10,900 bases of DNA from Micromonosporaceae bacterium (GTDB taxonomy: Bacteria > Actinomycetota > Actinomycetes > Mycobacteriales > Micromonosporaceae). The DNA lies in NCBI GenBank assembly GCA_019690055.1, contig JADGGF010000102.1:1-10900 (forward strand), given 5' to 3'. Position 1 is the stretch's first letter. Each line of letters begins with the position of its first letter. The position numbers were made by a program, and so were the translations under genes. This document shows positions 1 to 6,068 of the stretch, piece after piece. The notes beneath the pieces are model-generated. The model was not told the DNA's origin. It did no database searches and saw only the letters and a list, made by a program, of their open reading frames with translations.

Positions 1-645
1 GACCCGCACCCCCACCTCCCTCCGGCCTCGGACCAGCGCCTGGGTCGTGGCCAGACTCCCGTTCGGAGACAGGTACGCCCGAGCGGCCCTGCACGTGCTC
101 GCGGGTCGAGGTCAGCCAACGGCGCAGCCTTGTCGAGATTCAACTCACCCCGGCCGACCTGACCGCCTACCACGACGCCCGGTGGGCGGCGGTCATCGCC
201 GACATCGCCGCCCAGGTCGACGCGGACGCCCGAGCGAACCCACCCGGCAAATGGTCCGAAGTGGACGACCAGGGGCCGGCCGCGCCACCACGGCCACACC
301 GGACGCCACCCCACCGCCGAGGAAGCCGAGTTCATCCGCGCCCGCGACCGTACGTGCCGCGCGCCGCACTGTCGCCGACCCGCCACCGCCTGCGACATCG
401 ACCACGCCCTCGAACACCACCGCGGCGGTCCCTCCCACCGCGGAAACTGCCGGTGCCTGTGCCGCCGGCACCACACGCTGCGCCATGCCCGCGGCGTCAC
501 CGTCGTCGACCAACAGATGGACCACGGCCGGGTCACCGTCTGGACCCTGCCCGATGGCCGTACCTACCGGGTCACCCGAGAAAAGGACATCGTTCTGATC
601 ATCGACGACGATGAGACCGTGACCGTGACTGGGCCACAACGGTGA
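1..645 (+). pseudogene. DUF222/HNH endonuclease (13E12-repeat type), frameshifted and 5'-truncated
   Basis: This is the C-terminal end of a DUF222-HNH protein, the family related to the mycobacterial 13E12 repeat. From about 132 to 270 the coherent frame (codons starting at positions divisible by 3) reads VEIQLTPADLTAYHDARW. From about 275 the coherent frame is shifted by +1 and carries TAEEAEFIRARDRTC, then the HNH core: DIDH at 394-405, Asn at 445-447, and LCRRHH at 457-474, with clustered Cys residues that in this family bind zinc. It ends at a TGA at 643-645. The second frame has a stop at 160-162, so neither frame alone gives the protein. The simplest explanation is one extra base near the GGGG at 272-275. 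The first 130 bases are not recognisable. Such genes are multicopy, often decayed, and of uncertain function. A sequencing error could mimic the frameshift. It converges on the EEP gene with a 4-base gap. Confidence 0.75.
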
Positions 646-649
646 ACCA

Positions 650-1651
650 CTACGCCGGCGGAATCAGCAGGGTGGCGAGGATGGCGCGGTGGTCGGTGCG
701 GGGGATCGTGACGGCCCGGAAATCACGCACGCCGATCCCGTGCGGAACGACGATGTGGTCGAGCGCCACCTTGGGGGTGACCGCTGAGCGTGGGCCGTAG
801 TAGGGCCAGGTCGGGGTCAATCCGGCGCCGACCGCGTCGGCCGCGTCCCGGTAGCCGGTGGCGAGCAGGGCCCGCAGCGCCCGGTGGTCGAGCGTGGCGT
901 TGAAGTCGCCCGCGAGGATCCGCGGCGGTCCGTCAGCGTTGGCGGGCGCCTGGTTGCTCAGGCCGATCAGCCATTCGTGAGTCCGCGGCACGCTGTTCGG
1001 CGGCACGGGGTGCACTGACTCGACGATGACGGAGCCGTGGTCCAGCGTGATGGTGGCGTACGCCTGCTGGAATCCGTCGTCCGAGGCCGACCGGACGCCC
1101 CCGTCGGACAGGGGCCACCGCGCGTAGACGGCGCTGCCGCTGGCCCGCGGCGCCGGATGGCTCTCCCGGAACGGCAACGCCTCCGCCAGGCCCTGGTCCA
1201 GCAGCGCCTGTTCACCCTCCGGGGTCAGCTCCTGCAGCACCAGCACGTCCACGGTCGCGTCCCGCACCAGGTCCACAATGGAGGCCGCGTCCGCGCCGCC
1301 GTAGCGGAGATTGGCGGACATGACCACCAGCGGTGTGCCGGGGCCGGTGGCGGGCGACCCCAGCGCGCGTGGCACGACGACCGCCGCCAGGCACAGCGCC
1401 GCGACAGCGGTGACCGCGGTGGCGAGCGGTCGGCGCAGCAGGCCGCTGAGCACGGCCGCCGCCCCACAGCCGATCGCCAGGTATGGGGTGAAGGCGACGA
1501 TCTGGACCAGCGGGACGCCCGCGTCCAGACCCAGCACCCGAACCAGCGCGACGATCGCCGCGCCGGCGGCCAGGGGCCACGCGAGCAGCGCCGACCAGGG
1601 ACGTCCGCGAACAAGTCGGTTCCAGACCGTACGGACCCGCGCGCCGTCCAT
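650..1651 (-). CDS. Membrane-anchored endonuclease/exonuclease/phosphatase (EEP) family protein
   Basis: A 333-residue protein with about three hydrophobic helices at the N-terminus (roughly residues 20-40, 48-70 and 76-94), then an EEP (DNase I-like) domain from about residue 107 to the end, predicted to lie outside the membrane. The family's catalytic positions are visible: Asn114 in SANLRYG, Glu141 in LQELT, His214 in ESVHP, Asp249 and Asn251 in GDFN, Asp299-His300, and Asp320-His321 in TDHR. The domain is therefore probably an active metal-dependent phosphodiesterase. The substrate (nucleic acid, sphingomyelin-like lipid or inositol phosphate) cannot be told from sequence. The ATG at 1651 was chosen because it opens directly before the first helix. 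The reading frame stays open to 2206, but that part lies antisense to the next gene. A TACGGT element 9 bases upstream suggests a leaderless or nearly leaderless transcript. Confidence 0.88.
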   Translation of the reverse strand: MDGARVRTVWNRLVRGRPWSALLAWPLAAGAAIVALVRVLGLDAGVPLVQIVAFTPYLAIGCGAAAVLSGLLRRPLATAVTAVAALCLAAVVVPRALGSPATGPGTPLVVMSANLRYGGADAASIVDLVRDATVDVLVLQELTPEGEQALLDQGLAEALPFRESHPAPRASGSAVYARWPLSDGGVRSASDDGFQQAYATITLDHGSVIVESVHPVPPNSVPRTHEWLIGLSNQAPANADGPPRILAGDFNATLDHRALRALLATGYRDAADAVGAGLTPTWPYYGPRSAVTPKVALDHIVVPHGIGVRDFRAVTIPRTDHRAILATLLIPPA

Positions 1652-1660
1652 CACGACGCG

Positions 1661-1666
1661 ACCGTA
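1661..1666 (-). promoter_or_regulatory. Candidate -10 element for the EEP gene
   Basis: On the minus strand this reads TACGGT and ends 9 bases before the ATG at 1651. It fits the TANNNT pattern of actinobacterial -10 elements. No convincing -35 is visible at the expected distance. Confidence 0.4.
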
Positions 1667-1701
1667 GCCGACCCCGGTGGCCAGCGCCCCGGTCTGTCGG
1701 C

Positions 1702-1707
1702 TACCGT
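1702..1707 (+). promoter_or_regulatory. Candidate -10 element for the small membrane protein gene
   Basis: TACCGT ends 7 bases before the GTG start at 1715, so transcription would begin at or next to the start codon. No Shine-Dalgarno sequence is seen. It lies back to back with the EEP gene's -10 in a 63-base divergent spacer. Confidence 0.45.
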
Positions 1708-1714
1708 CCTGCCC

Positions 1715-2032
1715 GTGACCACAACCACGCCGAATCCCGCCACCGAGACGCCGAAGCGCGGGGTCGCCGCCGGCGCCATTGCGCTCGGCGCGCATGCCCT
1801 TGTCGTGCTCGCCGCCTTCGTGGCCGTCCGGATCGTCGGTCCGGTCAGCGAGGGGTTCGGGGACATCGCCGCCGCGATACTCACCCTCTTCGGCGGGGAG
1901 ATCGTGGTCACGCTGGCCTGCGTGATCGTCGGCGCTCTCGTGTTTCGGCGGGGTCGGCAGTATACGGCCCTCGGCCTGATGGCCGGGTGGCTGATCGGTT
2001 TCCTCGGCGTGATGGCGTGGCTGTTCCTGTGA
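1715..2032 (+). CDS. Small three-helix membrane protein, unknown function
   Basis: A 105-residue protein. Residues 1-16 are a polar Thr/Pro-rich N-terminus, followed by three hydrophobic segments (about 18-42, 50-76 and 84-104) separated by short loops. The second loop, RRGRQ at 78-82, is the strongest positive patch and suggests that this side faces the cytoplasm. I do not recognise a named family. The GTG at 1715 fits the start of the hydrophobic pattern and follows a TACCGT element by 7 bases. The open frame reaches much further upstream, but that part lies antisense to the EEP gene and reads as non-coding. The stop is one base before the ATG of the next gene, so translation of the two is probably coupled. 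No enzyme motif is visible. Confidence 0.75.
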   Translation: MTTTTPNPATETPKRGVAAGAIALGAHALVVLAAFVAVRIVGPVSEGFGDIAAAILTLFGGEIVVTLACVIVGALVFRRGRQYTALGLMAGWLIGFLGVMAWLFL

Positions 2033-2033
2033 C

Positions 2034-2972
2034 ATGACAATTCCGCGTAGCTTGCCGCAGCGGAATCTGCGAGCAATTCGGCTGGCGGCAGACGAGTGGC
2101 GGCGCCGGCGCGCCGACCACGAAGCGCGGGTGGATCGGCTCGTGGCCGACCACGTGGCGCGCCGCCGCGCCGGGGTCAAGCACCCCGTCGTCGACTTCCT
2201 CTTCACCTACTACACCAACCGCCCCGGGCGGCTGCGCCGCTGGCATCCCGGAGCCGGGGTGATCCTCGCCGACACCGAGCCGCCCGGTCCCGAGTACGTC
2301 GCCGTGCCCGGCGGGGCGATGGTCGACCACGCCGGCCTGCTGGCCCGTCGGCGCGGCACCATCGGGCGCATCCGCGAGCTGCTCGTCGCGACGGCGGGCC
2401 GGCCCGGACGGTTCGGGTGTTTCGGCCTGCACGAGTGGGCGATGGTGTACCGGCAGCCGCCCGAGGAGATTCGGCACCGAGCCTGGCCGTTGCGCACCGA
2501 CCCCGGCCCGGTGGTCGAGGCCGGCCCCCTGCGCTGCACCCACTTCGACGCGTTTCGGTTCTTCACCGAGCCGGCCCGGCCCCGCAACGAGGTGTGGCTG
2601 ACCCGCGCCGACCAGGTCGCCTACGAGCAGCCCGGATGCCTGCACGCGAACATGGACCTGTATCGCTGGGCGTACGAGCTGTCGCCCCTGGTGCCGAGCG
2701 AGCTCGTGGCCGACTGCTTCGAGTTGGCGTGGGACATCCGGGCCGTCGACATGCAGGCGAGCCCGTACGACCTCTCCGCCCTGGGGTACGAGCCCATCCC
2801 GGTGGAGACCCCGGCCGGCCGCGCCGAGTTCACCCGCCGGCAGCGCGAGTTCGCCGACCGGGCCGCGCCGCTGCGGGCCCGCCTTATCGCCGAGTGCGAT
2901 CGGCTGCTCGAGCTGGCCGCAGCGGAGGGCGGGTCACCGCGCGCACTGTCCGAAGTGGGGACTCCGGCATGA
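2034..2972 (+). CDS. Conserved protein of the actinobacterial '3-methyladenine DNA glycosylase' annotation family
   Basis: A 312-residue soluble protein with no signal peptide. Its conserved-looking blocks, HPVVDFLFTYY (50-60) with RRWHPG (68-73), CFGLHEWAMVYR (129-140), LRCTHFDAFRFF (167-178) and ANMDLYRWAYELSPLVPSEL (205-224), match a protein family that I remember being labelled 3-methyladenine DNA glycosylase in many actinobacteria. I see no helix-hairpin-helix-GPD motif of the AlkA type and no recognisable Mpg/AAG signature, so that label should be treated as unproven. Clustered Arg/His/Trp/Tyr residues would suit nucleic-acid or phosphate binding, but that is inference. The start lies one base after the upstream stop, and the stop overlaps the next start as ATGA, so it is part of an operon. 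A longer open frame at 2096-3415 is an out-of-frame shadow over most of this gene. Confidence 0.8.
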   Translation: MTIPRSLPQRNLRAIRLAADEWRRRRADHEARVDRLVADHVARRRAGVKHPVVDFLFTYYTNRPGRLRRWHPGAGVILADTEPPGPEYVAVPGGAMVDHAGLLARRRGTIGRIRELLVATAGRPGRFGCFGLHEWAMVYRQPPEEIRHRAWPLRTDPGPVVEAGPLRCTHFDAFRFFTEPARPRNEVWLTRADQVAYEQPGCLHANMDLYRWAYELSPLVPSELVADCFELAWDIRAVDMQASPYDLSALGYEPIPVETPAGRAEFTRRQREFADRAAPLRARLIAECDRLLELAAAEGGSPRALSEVGTPA

Positions 2973-3415
2973 GCGACCCGGCTGAGTCGGCGGGCGCGGC
3001 CGATCCGTACGACCTGGCCCGGTTCGTGGCGGCCCAGGAGGGCGTCTACGCGAGCGCTCTCGCCGAGCTCCGGCGGGGTCGCAAGACCGGCCACTGGATG
3101 TGGTTCATCTTCCCGCAGTTCGCCGGGCTCGGGTTCAGCCTGATGTCGCAGCGGTACGCCATCCGGTCACTGGACGAGGCGCGGGCGTACCTGGCGCACC
3201 CGGTGCTCGGACCGCGGCTGCGCGAGTGCGCTCAGGCCGTGGCCGATGTCAGTGGGAAGACGGCCGACCAGATCCTGGGACCGATTGACGCGATGAAGCT
3301 GCGTTCGTCGATGACGCTGTTCCATCGGGCGGACCCGACCGAGCCGGTCTTCGCCGCCGTGCTGCAGAAGTACTTCGACGGAGTGCCCGACGAGGCCACC
3401 GACCGCCGGCTGTGA
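2969..3415 (+). CDS. DUF1810 family protein
   Basis: A 148-residue protein of full family length. Residues 12-38 form an amphipathic N-terminal helix. The family hallmarks follow: GHWMWFIFPQ (41-50), the GLGFSLMSQRYAI stretch (53-65), the HPVLGPRL segment (77-84), and IDAMKLRSSMTLF (106-118) near the end. DUF1810 has no established biochemical activity that I know of. Some databases call it calpastatin, which is almost certainly a misnomer. No transmembrane segment or signal peptide is present. The ATG overlaps the stop of the preceding gene (ATGA, 2969-2972), so translation is coupled. The frame is open far upstream, but the domain begins only after this ATG. The stop codon is the left end of a 7-bp inverted repeat reaching the start of the next gene. 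Confidence 0.88.
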   Translation: MSDPAESAGAADPYDLARFVAAQEGVYASALAELRRGRKTGHWMWFIFPQFAGLGFSLMSQRYAIRSLDEARAYLAHPVLGPRLRECAQAVADVSGKTADQILGPIDAMKLRSSMTLFHRADPTEPVFAAVLQKYFDGVPDEATDRRL

Positions 3416-3435
3416 TCCCGTAGGCTCGGGGATCA
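3413..3435. promoter_or_regulatory. Inverted repeat across the DUF1810 stop / hydrolase start, enclosing a -10-like element
   Basis: TGATCCC (3413-3419) and GGGATCA (3429-3435) are perfect inverted arms with a 9-base spacer. The left arm contains the upstream TGA stop and the right arm ends on the A of the downstream ATG. The spacer holds TAGGCT (3421-3426), a TANNNT element 8 bases before that ATG. It could act as an operator, or as an RNA hairpin in read-through transcripts. Confidence 0.5.
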
Positions 3436-3986
3436 TGACTCGAAGCACGGTGATCATTCCGGGTCGGTTGTTCGGGCCGTGCCAGCCGTTGCTGTTCTAT
3501 GCCGGCAAGGCGGTGCTGGCCCGCGGCGGCGCGGTGGAGCCGATCGACTGGAACGCGGCGGAGTCACTCGACCCGTCCGCTTCGTCGGCGGCTCGCCACG
3601 CCTGGGTACGCGACCAGGTGGCGCCGGTGCTCGACCGGCTCGGCGGCCGTCCGGTGCTCATCGGCAAGTCGCTCGGTTCCTACGCCGCCGACCTCGCCGC
3701 ACAGCGTGGCCTGCCGGCGATCTGGTACACGCCGTTACTGCTCGACGAGTTGGTGGTGGCGTCGCTGCGGGCGAGCACGGCCCCCTTCCTACTCATCGGC
3801 GGCACCGCGGACACCGGCGCCTGGGACGGGTCCCTCGCCCGGTCGTTGACCCCGTACGTCTGTGAGATCCCCGACGCCGACCACATGCTGACCGTGCCGG
3901 CCGGGCTCACCGCCTCCGCCACGGTTCTCGGCGAGGTCACCGCCGCCGCCGAACGCTTCCTCGACGAGGTGGTCTGGCCCGCCTGA
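3435..3986 (+). CDS. Small alpha/beta hydrolase
   Basis: A 183-residue cytosolic protein with a compact alpha/beta-hydrolase fold. The nucleophile elbow GKSLG puts Ser79 in the GxSxG position, GGTAD supplies Asp126 and DADH supplies His150, so a full catalytic triad is visible. The N-terminal strand STVIIPGRLFGP would carry the oxyanion-hole region. The protein is short for the fold and lacks an obvious cap domain. It resembles the small esterase/RBBP9-like or dienelactone-hydrolase-like groups, but the substrate is unknown. Leu101 is encoded by TTA (3735-3737), a rare codon in this high-GC DNA. It lies 19 bases after the DUF1810 gene and may be transcribed with it, or start from its own TAGGCT element. 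The AUG lies at the edge of the inverted repeat described separately. Confidence 0.82.
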   Translation: MTRSTVIIPGRLFGPCQPLLFYAGKAVLARGGAVEPIDWNAAESLDPSASSAARHAWVRDQVAPVLDRLGGRPVLIGKSLGSYAADLAAQRGLPAIWYTPLLLDELVVASLRASTAPFLLIGGTADTGAWDGSLARSLTPYVCEIPDADHMLTVPAGLTASATVLGEVTAAAERFLDEVVWPA

Positions 3987-3987
3987 C

Positions 3988-4035
3988 GGCACCGGCCCCC
4001 TTTTGCGTCCGTCCCGGTCGGGGCGTCCGGGTGCC
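3988..4035 (+). terminator. Possible terminator hairpin after the hydrolase gene
   Basis: GGCACC (3988-3993) pairs with GGTGCC (4030-4035). The stem can extend by two G-C pairs with one bulge, and a small inner CCC-GGTC-GGG hairpin (4013-4022) can form. There is no T-run afterwards, which is common in high-GC actinobacteria but weakens the call. Confidence 0.35.
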
Positions 4036-4064
4036 CTGGCTCGGGTCGCGCTCACGGTCGCGCC

Positions 4065-4070
4065 TAGATT
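4065..4070 (+). promoter_or_regulatory. Candidate -10 element for the FAH-family gene (leaderless)
   Basis: TAGATT ends 6 bases before the GTG start at 4077. There is no Shine-Dalgarno sequence, which together points to a leaderless mRNA. The -35 region is poor (CGGGTC at 17-bp spacing). Confidence 0.5.
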
Positions 4071-4076
4071 GGCCGT

Positions 4077-4862
4077 GTGCGTATCGCTCGTTTCGCCCAC
4101 ACCAAGGGAATGTCGTTCGGTGTCGTCGAGGGCTCGTCGGAGGACCCGGCCGGCCTGACCGTGGCGGAGATCGAAGGGCATCCCTTCGGCACGATCACGT
4201 TCACCGGGGAACGCTGGGCGTTGGCCGACGTCCGGCTGCTCTCGCCAATCCTGCCGAGCAAGGTCATCGGCATCGGGCGCAACTACGCCGACCACGCCGC
4301 CGAGCTCGGCAACGAGGTTCCGCCGGAACCGCTGATCTTCCTCAAGCCGTCGTCGTCCATCATCGGTCCGCGCGACCCCATCCGCCGGCCGCCACAGTCG
4401 CAGCGGGTCGAGCACGAGGCCGAGCTGGCCGTGGTGATCGGGGCCACGGGCGCCCGCCGGGTGGACCGGGCCAACGCGATGAAGGCGGTCTTCGGCTACA
4501 CGGTGGCCAACGACGTCACCGCGCGGGACCTGCAGCGCCGCGACGTGCAGTTCACCCGGGCCAAGGGGTTCGACTCGTTCTGCCCGCTGGGGCCGTGGAT
4601 CCAGACCGAGCTGGATCCGAGCGACCTCGAGATCCGGTGCGAGGTGAACGAGGAGGTCCGCCAGCTCGGCCGGACCCGCGACCTCGTCTTCGACGTGCCG
4701 ACACTCGTGTCATATGTGTCACACGTGATGACCCTGCTGCCCGGCGACGTGATCCTCACCGGCACGCCCGCCGGCGTGGGTCCGCTCGTGGCCGGGGACA
4801 CGTGCGTGGTGCGCATCGAGGGGATCGGGGAGATCGCCAACCCCGTGGTCGACCTGGAGTAA
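4077..4862 (+). CDS. Fumarylacetoacetate hydrolase (FAH) family protein
   Basis: A 261-residue protein of standard length for bacterial FAH-family hydrolases/isomerases (often labelled 2-hydroxyhepta-2,4-diene-1,7-dioate isomerase). Residues 1-60 are the small N-terminal domain. The catalytic domain begins at IGRNYADHAAE (66-76). Expected divalent-metal ligands are Glu114 and Glu116 in HEAELAVV and Asp146 in ANDVTARD. KGFDSFCPLGPW (163-174) and LTGTPAGVG (227-235) are also family signatures. It probably hydrolyses, isomerises or decarboxylates a small beta-diketone-type acid in the cytosol, with the exact substrate unknown. The GTG start follows TAGATT by 6 bases, and no other start keeps the conserved N-terminus. 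In mycobacteria and, as I recall, streptomycetes this gene sits beside gltX. Here tRNA-Gln follows after 82 bases with no gltX between them. Confidence 0.9.
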   Translation: MRIARFAHTKGMSFGVVEGSSEDPAGLTVAEIEGHPFGTITFTGERWALADVRLLSPILPSKVIGIGRNYADHAAELGNEVPPEPLIFLKPSSSIIGPRDPIRRPPQSQRVEHEAELAVVIGATGARRVDRANAMKAVFGYTVANDVTARDLQRRDVQFTRAKGFDSFCPLGPWIQTELDPSDLEIRCEVNEEVRQLGRTRDLVFDVPTLVSYVSHVMTLLPGDVILTGTPAGVGPLVAGDTCVVRIEGIGEIANPVVDLE

Positions 4863-4878
4863 GGCCGGCCGAATCGGT

Positions 4879-4907
4879 TTGGGATCTTGCCGCGAGTGAG
4901 GTAAAGT
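4879..4907 (+). promoter_or_regulatory. Promoter of tRNA-Gln
   Basis: TTGGGA (-35, 4879-4884) and TAAAGT (-10, 4902-4907) are separated by exactly 17 bases. The predicted start would be near 4914, leaving about 30 bases of 5' leader for RNase P to remove. Confidence 0.55.
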
Positions 4908-4944
4908 ATCTGGCCGATGCCGCCGGTGAGCCGGTTGGCGTCGA

Positions 4945-5019
4945 TGGGGTATGGGGTAATTGGCAGCCCGGCGGATTCTGGCTCCGCTAGTCTAGGTTCG
5001 AGTCCTGGTACCCCAGCCA
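4945..5019 (+). tRNA. tRNA-Gln (anticodon CTG)
   Basis: A complete cloverleaf can be drawn. The acceptor stem is TGGGGTA (4945-4951) with TACCCCA (5009-5015), the discriminator is G5016, and CCA is encoded at 5017-5019. The anticodon stem is GCGGA/TCCGC around loop TTCTGGC, with CTG at 4978-4980 reading codon CAG. The T-arm carries GGTTCGAGTCC. The U1-A72 acceptor pair is typical of bacterial tRNA-Gln. Confidence 0.95.
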
Positions 5020-5038
5020 CCGATGATCGTTGCCGCGG

Positions 5039-5080
5039 CCAGCCGGGCCGCTTGGTTCACGCATCGGCGGCTGGTTTCGT
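5039..5080 (+). terminator. Possible terminator after tRNA-Gln
   Basis: CCAGCCG (5039-5045) pairs perfectly with CGGCTGG (5068-5074), followed by TTTCGTGTT. The loop of 22 bases is long but GC-rich and could fold further. It begins 20 bases after the tRNA end. Confidence 0.45.
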
Positions 5081-5111
5081 GTTCGGCCGACCCCCCTCCG
5101 GCCACGGCGCG

Positions 5112-5134
5112 GGGTCTGTGTCATCATGAGACCC
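5112..5134 (+). other. Inverted repeat upstream of tRNA-Glu
   Basis: GGGTCT (5112-5117) and AGACCC (5129-5134) form a 6-bp stem with an 11-base loop, 24 bases before tRNA-Glu. It has no T-run. It may be a processing or termination signal between the two tRNAs. I see no convincing separate promoter for tRNA-Glu. Confidence 0.3.
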
Positions 5135-5158
5135 GCTTACAGGCACCACCTGTTCTAG

Positions 5159-5231
5159 GGCCCCGTCGTCTAGCGGCCTAGGACGCCGCCCTCTCAAGGC
5201 GGTAGCGCCGGTTCGAATCCGGTCGGGGCTA
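5159..5231 (+). tRNA. tRNA-Glu (anticodon CTC)
   Basis: A 73-base cloverleaf. The acceptor stem is GGCCCCG (5159-5165) with CGGGGCT (5224-5230), so the first pair is a G-U wobble, and the discriminator is A5231. The anticodon stem is CCGCC/GGCGG with loop CTCTCAA and anticodon CTC at 5193-5195, reading GAG. The T-arm contains GGTTCGAATCC. CCA is not encoded, unlike in the neighbouring tRNA-Gln. Confidence 0.95.
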
Positions 5232-5242
5232 CAGACCCGAAA

Positions 5243-5280
5243 CCCTAGGTCGCTTCGGAGACCTGGGGTGTTGTGTTGTC
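5243..5280 (+). terminator. Intrinsic terminator of tRNA-Glu
   Basis: CCCTAGGTC (5243-5251) pairs with GACCTGGGG (5260-5268) as a 9-bp stem with one G-T wobble and an 8-base loop. It is followed by the T-rich TGTTGTGTTGT. It starts 12 bases after the tRNA and is the best canonical terminator in the window. Confidence 0.75.
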
Positions 5281-5582
5281 GGGGTTCGTTGCCCGGGCCG
5301 AGGCGGTGCCCGAGGTCGTAATGCGCTCGTGGGGCCCGTCGCCAGCCGCTCACCATGCGACCGTGGAACCGGCGTGACTGGCGCGGCTGGGACGGCGCCC
5401 GGCGCTGGCGCTGGCTGAACAGCGAACCGTCCATCGCGGTGACCCACGACCGCTCTCACTGGGCTGGATACAAATGTTTGGTTGCGGATCGTCGCCACGC
5501 AGCGCCAGGTGTTCGTTCGACCGGGAATGTCCGATACCCTCTCGGCAGACGTTCGTCACCGCAGAGCGAGATCGAGGGTGAT
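5281..5582. other. Spacer without a recognisable gene
   Basis: About 300 bases between the tRNA-Glu terminator and the next start codon. A plus-strand frame is open from an ATG at 5355, in frame with the gene at 5583. That ATG has no ribosome-binding site, and the peptide looks unstructured and Trp/Arg-rich, so I treat it as non-coding. TACCCT at 5535-5540 is a possible -10 for the downstream gene. A small AT-richer patch at 5465-5482 has no assignable role. Confidence 0.5.
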
Positions 5583-6068
5583 GTGACAGCGAGGTCGGAG
5601 TTCACAGCTGAGGAGCGCAACCTGCTGGTGCGTCTGCCCCGATGGTTGGTCGGGGCGGCCAGTACGGTCCACGACGACGGGGCCACCCGCAACCAGCAGA
5701 AGCTCGACAACGGCCTGCTCGCCGTGGCCAACGGCCGCACCATGGACAACCCGCTCGTCGCCGAGCTTGCGGCGACGGCGGTCAAGGTCTACGACGACGA
5801 TCCGAAGGCGTCGGGTGTCGACCCGACCACCCCGGAGGGGCGGGAACTGGTGATCGGCTACGCGCAGACCGCGATGACCATCCTGCGCACCAAGGCCGAG
5901 GATGCCGACGCTCTCGCGTACCGGCGGTGGCTGCTGGACATCACCGACTTCGTGATCACCGACGTGCGGCACGAGCGCATCGGCTTCGGCGGCGTGCACG
6001 TGCACCCCGACGAGAAGCAGTTCCGTGACCGGCTCTCCCAGGTGACCCGGGCCGCCCTGTCGTCCTGA
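5583..6068 (+). CDS. Hypothetical protein, all-helical, unknown function
   Basis: A 161-residue protein I cannot assign to a family. It begins with SEFTAEERNLLVRLPRWLVG (5-24), continues as predicted amphipathic helices through about residue 130 (including GYAQTAMTILRTKAEDADAL at 92-111), and ends with a His-containing stretch GFGGVHVHPDE (134-144). There is no signal peptide or transmembrane segment. The GTG at 5583 was chosen because GAGG at 5574-5577 lies 5 bases upstream and the coherent, helix-forming sequence starts here. The in-frame ATG at 5355 lacks such support. Codon use matches its neighbours. It sits between the tRNA pair and ndgR, transcribed towards ndgR, and its job cannot be inferred from context. 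Confidence 0.75.
   Translation: MTARSEFTAEERNLLVRLPRWLVGAASTVHDDGATRNQQKLDNGLLAVANGRTMDNPLVAELAATAVKVYDDDPKASGVDPTTPEGRELVIGYAQTAMTILRTKAEDADALAYRRWLLDITDFVITDVRHERIGFGGVHVHPDEKQFRDRLSQVTRAALSS

Noticed and set aside
1652..2206. N-terminal extension of the EEP frame to 2206
   Set aside because: It would run antisense through the whole small membrane protein gene and into the next gene. Its sequence is low-complexity and Arg/Ser/Pro-rich, and the EEP membrane region starts cleanly at the ATG at 1651.
2096..2968. Upstream extension of the DUF1810 frame
   Set aside because: The peptide is Arg/Pro/Ala-rich and overlaps the coherent 312-residue gene in another frame. The DUF1810 domain starts after the ATG at 2969.
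4031..4990. 319-codon plus-strand frame over the FAH-family gene and tRNA-Gln
   Set aside because: It is an out-of-frame Arg/Gly-rich shadow of the FAH-family gene that runs through a tRNA.
4945..5231. tRNA genes as integration sites (att) for a mobile element
   Set aside because: I saw no integrase gene and no second copy of either tRNA 3' end in the window.
5355..5582. Trp/Arg-rich peptide (MRPWNRRDWRGWDG...) as a small antimicrobial-like gene or N-terminal extension
   Set aside because: There is no ribosome-binding site and no stop before 5583, so it is not a separate small ORF. Trp and Arg runs arise easily from TGG/CGG-rich DNA.
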